The notes under the pieces: generated by a model | Databases searched by the model: none | Told to the model about the DNA's origin: nothing | The model's input: the letters and a program-made list of their open reading frames with translations, nothing else | Assembly: GCA_004352715.1 (NCBI GenBank) | Contig: SCFE01000002.1 | Coordinates: forward strand, 4,772,585 to 4,836,584 | DNA from: Hofstenia miamia | Lineage: Eukaryota; Xenacoelomorpha; Acoela | Direction: 5' to 3' | DNA length: 64,000 bases | Shown here: positions 24,681-34,088 of the stretch, one piece after another | Numbering within the stretch: the stretch's first letter is position 1 | Layout of the letters: each line of letters starts with the position of its first letter | Made by a program: the position numbers and the translations under genes

Positions 24681-26394
24681 TCTACAAAAAAAATATTATG
24701 TTTTTAATTGAGCTTCAATTTTTATGGCTTAAATTTTCCTCTAGTCTTTGTTTACTATTTATATTAGGCATGTCAAGCAGAATTACGTGAGCAGTTGTTG
24801 CGAGCTTTTGATCACGAAAGTGTTATTTGCATGAAAAAACTTCATCAAAGTGTATCAATGTATTTTTTGAATTGCTAATACAATTTTCTCACATTGTATG
24901 CAATGCAATGGAAGTTAGTTTTAAAAGAACTCTTTTAATTAAAAATAAATAACTTGCAAAATTTCAGTCTTTGTTTCTTTGACAATAGTGTCAAGTTTTG
25001 CCGCGTGGTTTTCTTAAGCATATGCAAGTGCCAAGTGAACGCCACACTTTGAAATATGTTATGAATAAAAAATAGCAATGATTCACTTACATCATCTAAT
25101 TTCATAGTTAAATTTATGTTTTTATTGTAATAAGAGTCTCCGGCAAGAATTGATTTATTATTTGTTGACAAAAATCAATGTGGTAAAATCAATTGATTTA
25201 AAGCCTCTGTCGCCTCTATTTTATCAGATTCTTTGCTAACAATAAATAGTAAATGTCTTTTTCTAATTTCCATTCATATTCTACTATTGGTCAAAACCCA
25301 TTTTGTCATTTATATAAATCAATATTATTTTTTGGGACATTTCGTTATTCAGAGACAATATTAAAAAGCAAAATAAATATATGTTAGTTCAATATTTTTA
25401 TGCATATGTATGCCTTTTTATGTGATTAGTCACATTTCCAATAATGTTCAATTACCTGGAGATATTACTGACTAGCTCCTTTCTACTATGGACAAGGAGA
25501 TTAGTCTATACATGTAGTCTATTACATTAAAAGCTAATCTTCATGAAGGTGAACTTCAACAGTCTGCTCAATGGAAGCAAGCACGTACAGTATTGATTCC
25601 CACTTATTCCAATGTAGATCCTAAGAGATCAGGCGATTGTGGTCAAATATTTTTTGCTTATCCTGCATAAGCACTGATGCGTTTTCCTGTGTTAATGCGA
25701 TTTTCATTTACTTAGCAACAACGGCTTAGTCTTGTGAAGCGATTCGTAAATTTCATTTATATGAATCACACTAATCCGTCCTATTAGACTTAATGTGATC
25801 AGTGACCTATATTTTGAATTTTTGTCAGCCTTTAGCAGATTTGTCTTCTCAAATAAACAAGAATCCTTAATAGATAATTACCGTGGGGACAATAAGAAAT
25901 GGTTTGCCCACTAGAAAAGAAATCTGATGTCATGGAGGTAGTGATGGGAATTTCTCTTTCATCACGAGCTATTGGCACTAACAATATTGCTTGCTATTGT
26001 TCATACCATGGCGAGATAGTTTCTAACGGTATTGGAAAGTATAATGATTAACTCGAGGCTTACATTTGGGAAGAATGTTAATCATTTCATTAGGTGTATT
26101 GACATATATTAGGGTGAAAAAAGCCCTCTGCTAATACTACAATGGTTTTGTAATCATTGCATATATATATTGTAAACTAAGAAGCTAAATATAAATAAAT
26201 ATATATATATATATATATATGTATGTATAAAGAATTGTGATTGGATTCCCGTTCTATAGCATATTTTGTTGATTTGTATACAAAAATATAAGTTTCAGCT
26301 GGCGCTGATTACTTGAATTCTGGTGAGACATTTCTATAAGAAAAATATATTTCATTTAACCAAAAACATATTTATTTGAAAGTTGCAACGACAT
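22817..26394. other. AT-rich DNA with a 12-n gap, one ambiguous base and (TA)n tracts
   Basis: Gap at 23327-23338 next to an interrupted palindrome (tcgacattt ... aaatgtcga, about 23276-23320). Single n at 24001 without an obvious flanking duplicate. (TA)n at 24650-24677 and 26200-26220. A hAT-like start cagtggcgg at 22859 has no partner. No host exon recognised. Confidence 0.5.
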
Positions 26395-27880
26395 CTAAGG
26401 ATAACTTTTCAATAAATTAAGAATGTGTTTTTCAAATAGCAAAATGAGCAAAAACCCTTTCACAAATAATATTTTGAACATGGGAACAGCTTCATTGTGG
26501 TCTAGTTTATGTTTTCCAAGTAGCTTTTGCAAAGATGGAATATTTAAAGAGTATTTATAAAGTCGAGAATGCATTTCAAACCACAATGGTGCCCAAATAG
26601 TATTAATGAAGATGCAGACTTCCTTGAGTTTTGCACAGGGTTCTTCACTGATAATACAAGCTGATAAAGCATAGAATGCTAACGTATTCCTTCAAGCTTC
26701 ATGTAAAGGTGATAGCGTCTTGATGCGAAGGCTTTCAATATTTTCGTTGAAGACTTGCAATGTGCTTAACAACAGTGAATAATCACTTCGCTTCCTTGTG
26801 TCTGCAGAAAACAATAGAGGGTTCGGATGTTGCATAGAGTGAAGAAGCGCATTCTCTTTGTTGAATTTCTCCTGCACCGCTGTTACAAAACTAAATGCTT
26901 CAGTCAAGGACTCTTTGACTTCGAATCAAACCAAAAGAAAATAACTTTTTGCAAAGCTAAATCCAATACATGATAAACACAGAAAATCCAAGTAGGTGTA
27001 TAACCAAGTTTTACAGAGAAAAAAGTTACAGCTCCATTTTTTTCTCGAGCTATGGTGGATTCTGTGTCAGTAATAATCTTATCAACTTGCGCATTATGTT
27101 GCATTACTACGTTGTAAACTGCATCTGAAACATCTGTCCCTTTTTTGAAGTGATCTCACCAAAAAAACACCAAATTTGAGTCTAGACACACTGCAATCAA
27201 CTCTCTATTTTTTCCATACAACTTTTCTTTACTCAGATCAAATTTTAAAACAATTCCATCACGATTTTTAAGTTCCATGTATTTATCATTAATTAGCAAA
27301 GTTTTCTTTTTTATGACGGCTTTGTAACTGCCTGATTTCGAAGGTGTGGTGTTCGCAAATATTTTAGGCGCTTCTTGTGTAGTAGCTAGTAAAGACTGCG
27401 AATTTATTATTAATCTTTGTTATTTTAATATGAGTTCTTGGTGATCTTCGTACTCAAATTCAGATCCTGAATCATTTAAAAAACACTCTTCTTCATCATT
27501 AATATTCTCAACAGTCTGGAATTTCTCTTTGTTCTTGTCGTCTCTTGTGATTTGCTTTCTCTCTCTCCAATGTACATTTTACGATCACATTTTTGATACC
27601 AAAGAAATTTTCGCTCCCAAGCTTTTCTCTCATTATTCAGAAAGCGATTCTTTTTTAGTGCCTCTTCAAAACCAGGACCAGATAAGTCAAACAGCTCAGG
27701 TTTAATAACCTTATGCTTGCTCTTTTGAACTAAATTTAGATTTCTAACTTTAGAATTACAATGTCTGATGGACTTGTATCTGCATAGCACATCTGCATTT
27801 GTAAGAAGTATTTTATTAAGCTTGAAATCCTTAAAGTTCTTTTTTAGCACATTGCCCCAGCAGGTTTTTCCCATTTTCAT
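26395..27880 (-). pseudogene. RNase-H-like transposase pseudogene (hAT-like, family unresolved)
   Basis: Reads leftward. N-terminus (27880-27476) is Lys-rich, MKMGKTCWGNVLKKNFKDF, then KKNRFLNNERKAWERKFLW; an acidic SGSEFEYED segment follows in another frame. About 27104-26904: DTESTIAREKNGAVTFF, then WIFCVYHVLDLALQKV. Then, shifted, KRSDYSLLLSTLQVF, SPLHEA-stop-RNTLAFYALSAC, and PLWFEMHSRLYKY to 26395. Known: an arthropod/cnidarian transposon-derived family has DTT..N.G..NGA, C.HH.LDL.L, RxDY..LL.L and HHARWMA..IY in this order. The HEA-stop is probably TGG changed to TGA. At least three further frame changes. No terminal repeats found. Inactive. Confidence 0.5.
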
Positions 27881-28110
27881 CTAAATGAGTAAATACTTAA
27901 GAATCAACAAAATTATGAAATTGTCAAAGATAATAAGAAAATATTTTAGTTTATGTTTAGAGCACTTTATTTTGCAAACAGTTTAACTCACACCTTGAAC
28001 ATCACTTCAATTTGCCCCAAAATTTCAAACTAATGTTATAATCACCGTAAGAATGGGAATCTAATCACAAATCATATTGTATCAAAATTGTCAACACCCT
28101 AATATATATA

Positions 28111-29422
28111 TACAGTACTGGCCAAAATTTTGGGAACAGTAACCTGTCTAAAGCGTGTTTTATGCTCTTTTCCTGGAAACTTCATAAAATTCCTGGAATT
28201 CCCCAATTTTTCTTAGAACTTACAACAGATTCATTTAGCCAATCAAATTAACACAACTTTAGATTTACACACAATACATTTTCACTGAAAAAGCACTATC
28301 ATTATAGTTTAAAATATGGTCCGTGGTAGTGAAATTTCACCAACAAAGCGTCCTCAAATTCATATCTTGTACGAGGAGGGGAACAATTATCGCGCTATAG
28401 CTGTTAGAATCTTCGATATCCAGAAGTGTTACTCGCTATCAGCAACTGCAAAATGTTTCCTCTAGCAAGTGGTCTGGAAGACCAAAAGTGACAACCCCTC
28501 AGAATGACCGTCTCATTCACGTTACGTCGTCAATCAACTATTCTCTTCATCTTCTGAAGTCAAAGCAAATCTACGTGCGATAGTGCAGAATGTATCAACA
28601 CGCACAATTAGGCGTCGATTGAATACTACCCTGGACCTTCCATCGTGCAAACTGCAGCCAAACCCCGATTCTCTTCAAAGAACATTCGAGACCGGTTGCG
28701 CTTCTGCAGGCAATACCAACACTACACCCTGAGATGTGGCATCAAGTAATGTTTAGTGACACGTTCTACAACCAAGAAACCAAAGATTCAACACACGTAA
28801 CACGCAACAAACTGTCCGCTCAGCACCGTCTGTGATTATTTGGAGTGCTATAACTGCGAATGGGCGTGCTGATCTGCATTTTTTTCCTCACAACGAGAGT
28901 CACAGCCAAGACGTACCTCAAAATAATTCAGGAGAAAGTTCCAATGCTTTTGTAGCTTTGCGGAACATCTGTACTACAACAAGATAGTGCTCCTTGCCAC
29001 AGCGCCAAAGTTGTGAAACAGTGGATTGCATCACAGGACTTTCGGCTGCTTGAGAACTGGCTGGGAAACTCCCCAGACCTCAACGTCATAGAAAATTGCT
29101 GGCATCACATCAAAAACTGTCTGAGGAAGTGCCAATGCACGCGATCTGAAGGAGCAAATTAAAGTGGTATGGTGCACAGAGATTACTGATGATTATTGTA
29201 GAAAGCTAATCGTGTCAATTTCAAATCGCATTGCTGTGGGTTTGGCCAATAATGGCGGACATACAAAATATTAGTGAGTTTTTCTGAATTAAATATTTGC
29301 TTTCTATACAGTGTTATCATATTTTTTCTACATTGTGTTATTATATTGTTTCTACATTGCGTTTTTCAGTGTTAGATACAAAAATTTCTAAATTTGGACA
29401 ATGTTCCCAAAATTTTGGCCTG

Positions 29423-29424
<2 letters not shown>
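28111..29424 (+). mobile_element. Tc1-like transposon copy 2, complete ends, 1310 bp between TAs
   Basis: Left end cagtactggccaaaatttt then gggaaca from 28113; right end tgttcccaaaattttggcc then tg, ending 29422; inverted match is almost complete except that the right end lacks tactg near its tip. TA duplications at 28111-28112 and 29423-29424. Both flanks are (TA)n tracts, so the insertion hit a TA microsatellite. Confidence 0.9.
28316..29274 (+). pseudogene. Tc1-like transposase pseudogene, copy 2
   Basis: Starts MVRGSEISPTKRPQIHILYE as copy 1 but loses about 13 bp after AVRI near 28408, shifting frame. Core: IIWSAITANGRA, QQDSAPCHSAKVV, then NWLGNSPDLNVIENCWHHIK, ending NNGGHTKY and a stop at 29274. 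The third catalytic residue (E of IEN), deleted in copy 1, is kept here, while the DGAPCH motif reads DSAPCH. The two copies therefore broke independently. A pair of extra frame changes lies between 28450 and 28900. Inactive. Confidence 0.85.

Positions 29425-29460
<36 letters not shown>
29425..29460. repeat. (TA)n microsatellite, about 18 units
   Basis: Pure TA run immediately right of Tc1 copy 2. Confidence 0.95.
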
Positions 29461-29463
<3 letters not shown>

Positions 29464-29882
29464 CAAAGAAATCTAGTTGACAATGCCAGATGAGCGTATA
29501 ATTCGAATATATAACATAAACTTGTTTTTCGTGGGTGTCTCAACGTGATGTCTTTCCTAAAAGTCTGCCTAAATTCCTTGAATAATTAGTAGTACTCTGC
29601 GTTTTTGTATTTATAATTAATATTCTTATTGCTATTGCACATTTATTTATTGAAATTGACAGGGAATTAAAATTTGATAATTTTCGATTAAAAATTAAAA
29701 AATGCTTCTAGTCTTAGATAGTTATACCACCGAATATAGACGGAAGCATAATATATTTCCTCGATAAATCAAGTACTTTCTCATATTGCTTCAATCATAT
29801 TTAAATTTAAAAATGTCAGGAATCAATGATTATCTTGATAATTACATAAAATTTAATTCACGTTCACATAAATATATATATC

Positions 29883-30990
29883 TAGCTGTTCCTAACAGTG
29901 CTGCCTTCTATACCATCGATCCCAATCGGTAGCAATAGCTCCTCAAGTACTTCATATGCTTCTTACTCACTGTCCCTTGTGCTCCTACTATTATCCGTGA
30001 CTACAGCAACCTTCTTTAGCTTCCACTGCCTCTATATTTCCTCCGCCAACTTTCTGTACTTGTCTATCTTATCTTTCTCTTTGCCTTCTACATTTATGTA
30101 CGGTTTTAGTGTTATGAGTATATGTTTCCCTATTCTTTCCTCTTTATCTACCACTACTACATGTAGTCCGTGCTATTATCACATTTCTAGTCTGTATGTT
30201 GACGTACCACAGTATCTTGACCTCTCATTCTCTATAATTCCCTATGGCTTATGCTCATGTCACTTATCACCTATTTCTAACTCTTTCTGCCTACTCAACA
30301 GGGTTGCCGTGGATCTGGATTTATTACTATATTTATATATGGATCAATTCGATCCATGGATATCCATGGATCATTGTGGATCAAAAATATAGGTTAACAG
30401 ATAAATATATTCATTCTTATGGTACATTTTTAAGTACAATATCTTTAAAGAAAATAAAAATAAACTCAAAACAACTTTTTGAACAAGTTGGATCATATTA
30501 TATGCCTGTGTACCGATAACATATTACAACCATGAGAGATAATTAATAATGAAAATATTAGTTCTTGTTTAAAGCAACACGCGCATAGAGAGGCATGTGT
30601 ACTTTTCTGTCTTTCTCCCTGTATTTTAAATTTTTATTCAGGGTAATTACCTGGTGGATATTGATCCCTATGGATGCTATGTTTTGGATTGGATTGGGTA
30701 TGGATCGGAAAATATTCGATCCACAGCAACCCTGCTACTCAAGATCCAATGTACAATGCTTCACTCCTTGTCATGCCTGAACTTATAATCATTTATTCTA
30801 GCTTCTCACACCCTGCTATCAGGTGATCTATAGTCTCCAACGCTTTTTACCTAGCCCGCATTTGTCCGTTTACCTCAGCTATTCTGTCTATGATTCTGTC
30901 CATTATTCTCCATGAATCGCTTTTTGTCTATTCCTTGATTGTATCTCTCTTTCTATCCTACTGTGGTAGCCCTTCTTTGCATCACTCTGC
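29883..30990 (-). pseudogene. Dong/R4-like retrotransposon fragment A, interrupted by a hAT MITE
   Basis: 29883-30298 aligns base for base in style with 31200-31650 (tagctgttcctaacaRtgct, cttgtctatcttctctttct, gtctgtatgttgaMgtccca), and resumes after the insertion at 30743 with ccttgtcatgcctgaactta. On the minus strand ETIDHLIAGCEKL is readable near 30815. Known: this motif lies between the RT and the restriction-like endonuclease of R4/Dong-type LINEs. The open plus-strand frames here are shadows. The 3' end is truncated at 29883. Many stops; inactive. Confidence 0.65.
30299..30734. mobile_element. hAT-type MITE, 436 bp, nested in Dong fragment A
   Basis: Inverted ends cagggttgccgtggatc and gatccacagcaaccctg match 16/17. 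The 8-bp target duplication ctactcaa is perfect (30291-30298 and 30735-30742), and removing the element restores continuity with the homologous sequence at about 31670. Several GGATC/GATCC pentamers cluster near both ends (about 30311-30380 and 30660-30723), as expected for subterminal transposase-binding repeats. No transposase frame. Confidence 0.9.
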
Positions 30991-31002
30991 TCTTATCTTT
31001 CT

Positions 31003-31060
31003 TTCACAGCTTCATTCTGGTGTAACCCTCAGCACAGAGAACTCACTAGTTTCCATCGGG
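31003..31060 (-). repeat. Extra Dong-like 3'-UTR fragment
   Basis: cacagcttcattctggtgta and gaactcactagtttcc repeat the 3' end of fragment B (cacagcttcatgctggtatc, gaaactcaccagttcc at 31121-31170). This implies a third insertion or a tandem remnant. Confidence 0.55.
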
Positions 31061-31084
31061 CGTTTAACAGAGCTGTCGTTTGTA

Positions 31085-31110
31085 CTATTATTTTTTATTA
31101 TTATTATTAT
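31085..31110. repeat. (TTA)n tract at the 3' end of Dong-like fragment B
   Basis: tattattttttattattattattat directly adjoins the retroelement 3' end; on the minus strand it is (ATAA/TAA)n. Confidence 0.8.
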
Positions 31111-31818
31111 CCTTGCATCTCACAGCTTCATGCTGGTATCCCTCTCGGCTCGGGAAACTCACCAGTTCCCAGGGAGTCTGAGAGCTTTCCTCAGGACTCT
31201 AGCTGTTCCTAACAATGCTGCCTTCTGTGCTACTGCTCCTCCCCACTTCGGTACTCCTAACTCCTCCAAGTATCTCTTATGCTTCTTACTCACTGCTCCT
31301 AGTGCTCCTACAACTACCGGGACTACTTCAACTTTTTTAACTTCCACAACCGTTCTATTTCCTCTGCCAACTCCCTGTACTTGTCTATCTTCTCTTTCTC
31401 CTTGCTTTCTACATTNNNNNNNNNNNNNNNNNNNNNNNNNNNNNNNNNNNNNNNNNNNNNNNNNNNNNNNNNNNNNNNNNNNNNNNNNNNNNNNNNNNNN
31501 NNNNNNNNNNNNNNNNNNNNNNNNNNNNNNNNNNNNNNNNNNNNNNNNNNNNNNNNNGTCTGTATGTTGAAGTCCCACAGTATCTTAACCTTCTCATTTT
31601 CTATGACGCCCTGTGGCTTGTGCTCATACCACTTGTCTCCTGCTTCTAACCCATGCTGCCTGCTCAAACTCCAGTGTACCATTCTTCCCACCTTGTCATG
31701 CCTGAACTTATACTCATTCTGTGCCAACTTCTCACACCCTGCTATCAGATGATCTACTGTCTCCGCCTCTTTCTTACATAGCCTACACTTATCACTTACT
31801 TCTACTCTTCTGTCTATA

Positions 31819-31821
<3 letters not shown>
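31111..31821 (-). pseudogene. Dong/R4-clade non-LTR retrotransposon fragment B (endonuclease end)
   Basis: Minus strand from about 31812: SDKCRLCKKEAETVDHLIAG, AQNEYKFRHDKVGRMVHW, WYEHKPQGVIENEKVKILWD and FNIQ, then the 142-n gap, then KIDKYRELAEEIERLWK. After a one-base shift at an A6 run near 31335: KKVEVVPVVVGALGAVSK, KAALLGTARVLRKAL and a stop at 31159. Known: this is the CCHC-like knuckle plus restriction-like endonuclease region of R2/R4-type LINEs (the PD-(D/E)XK motif would fall in the gap). 5'-truncated, flanked on both sides by TAA repeats, as reported for Dong. Inactive as assembled. Confidence 0.85.
31416..31557. other. Assembly gap, 142 n
   Basis: Lies within the endonuclease region of fragment B; spacing fits the missing residues of the family. 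Confidence 0.95.

Positions 31822-31872
<51 letters not shown>
31822..31872. repeat. (ATT)n microsatellite at the 5' end of Dong-like fragment B
   Basis: About 17 ATT units; on the minus strand (AAT)n immediately precedes the truncated retroelement. Confidence 0.95.
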
Positions 31873-31873
<1 letters not shown>

Positions 31874-34037
31874 TGAGTAATATTTTAGTTCGGTAGTGTA
31901 CAAGTATAGCCGATAACAAATCACATCTAATGGTTCTCAAATGCTATATGTAGCAGCAAAATCTTCTACGCACTTCCTGAAAAATATGAAGATTTAAAAA
32001 AATGAATTAGAATATTTCAAAAAATGTAGATAAAGCTCAATTATGAAATGTCTTTTTCAATCTCTCGTAAACAAAAAAGTTCATTGCTCTTGACTTGATA
32101 AAATCAAATTCTTAATTGTTTCTCATTCTTCTTATTTAATTACTAGTTTCCAATCAAAGTTCAATTCAATTTTCGTATTTATTGTATTTAGTTCAAACTT
32201 TTCATTAATCTTGAAAACTCTGGCTCCTATATTCCTACAACTTCTAAATTTTTGCGTTAATTAAAATGTTACTTTTTCGATTATTTAGAACTTCCTAACT
32301 TCTAAACAACTAGCAAGAGAGGAATAGCATGCTTTCTATTGTATCACCTTTAAAACTAATTATCTAAAGTTAATTCAATAATCGTTGATAAATCAACATT
32401 CTGTATTTACTAAAGTTTAATAACTAAGTGGCAAACACACTTTTTGCGAACATATTTATATCATTACAGGAACATTTGGGTACGAAAATACTTCCACCTC
32501 AATGGAAGACTATCAATTTCTAATTACAAATCATAAACATTTATCAATCTTAATATAAATTTGAGGGCCGTCATACCTAAATTCTCATTTAATTTTAATC
32601 ATGATAATCATAAATTACCGAATTCAATTTGCAAACCAATCAAATTTATAAAAATACTTTGATTTGAAATTTATTACTATATACATTAATTCGATTATGG
32701 ATCGGCCCCTACTGATCGTCCCTCTGGATTCAGGTTTGCTTTATAATGTTTGGTGAAATTTAATCTGTACAAAACGTTGTCAAAATTTTAACAGTTGAAG
32801 TTTCATTAGTAACCTCTGTATTATTTGTGCAGCAAAATTTTTCAGACATAACTCTATATGAAGCATTAAAAACAATTCATTCACATTTTTCTATTTTTTT
32901 TAAATCCTAAAGTAGTTAGCACCAAATACGTTTATACATATATATATATATATATTTAACTCAAAAATATTTTATAATTAAAATGCATTGCTCAAAGCAG
33001 CAATCTGAATGCACTTGTAAAAAAATTACGTTTCTTTAAAATCGTGGTATTTGACAATCAGTCTTATCATTTACTTGGATTACTTGTAACCTTCATTCAG
33101 AAATCCAATCAAGTCTGAAAGTATTGATTTTAGATTTTGATCTTCAATTACTATCTCTGAGATTATTGCAAAAGAAAGCGAAAAGAAATTAATGATAAAT
33201 GGTATGTGTCAATGCAACTCCATTAAGATATTGATCTTGATTGACAGAACCGCGACCGAGAACAGTGCGATTTAATGTTTACAAGCTCTGTGAAGAATTG
33301 AAATACCACTTTACCACTTTATACTAAACCCTATTATACCTCTTCATCTAACTAAGAAAAAATCAATTACTTAATAGAATCAAAATTAAATATATGTAAT
33401 CATTTTTTACGTTTATGCCGCTCATTTTGTGCGTGTACTTAAATAAAATAATATGTTTTTTCTTGTACTAAATTTTTTAAAAAAATTATGACAACGAATT
33501 GTACTATTTTTCGAGCAAAATGAAAGTTCAAACACCCTCAAGAATAGATACCTTGCTAATAAATTCAGGACTCAGGTAAGCTCGTTATACAACGAAAGCT
33601 AGAGTATGTTTTAGAATTGTCAATTTATCAATCTAATTCTCAATTATGAAGATTCAAAGTTGAATGCTATATTTTTTAATAGAAATAATTTCCGAAAAAA
33701 TTAGCAAGACTAACTTAGGTTCTATTTTGAGATTTAAATAGAAGTATTTCACTGCCCTGGAAAGTTTTTTCAAATTCAAGTTGGCTTGTGCTCAAATTGT
33801 CATTGTGCTTTGAAGTTGCAATCGTGTTTTATTGTAATTTATTTTAGTCTGGCCATAAAGGAATTGAGTGAGATTTCGGTTGAGATTAAACCGCTTAGCT
33901 GGCAGATAAACTTATAACTGCATTAGATGGTCCCTCAACATTTCTTGCTCGTACAGTAATCAAATTTAGATAATTGTTAAGTATCTTTGGAAACTAAAAT
34001 ATTATAAATATTTTGAGTTATGCTAATGTAGTAATTT
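31873..34037. other. AT-rich DNA; (TA)n at 32938-32955
   Basis: No coding or repeat family recognised. Confidence 0.5.
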
Positions 34038-34088
34038 AACCCGTGTCGTCGAACACGCGACGCTGACTTCCAGCTTAGGCCATCACGC
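34038..34088 (-). repeat. tRNA-like (SINE head) relic
   Basis: On the minus strand TGGCCTAAGCTGG resembles a pol III A box and cgtgTTCGACGACACG a T-arm/B box, but they are only about 18 bp apart, too close for a tRNA. AAGTCAGcGTCGCG is shared with the SINE-like insert at 46929-47043. GC-rich against an AT-rich background. Confidence 0.4.

Noticed and set aside
29898-30392. 164-codon plus-strand frame rich in Ser, Leu and Thr that looks like a membrane protein
   Set aside because: It is the antisense shadow of the Dong-like retrotransposon fragment; homology to 31.2-31.7 kb is on the minus-strand coding sense.
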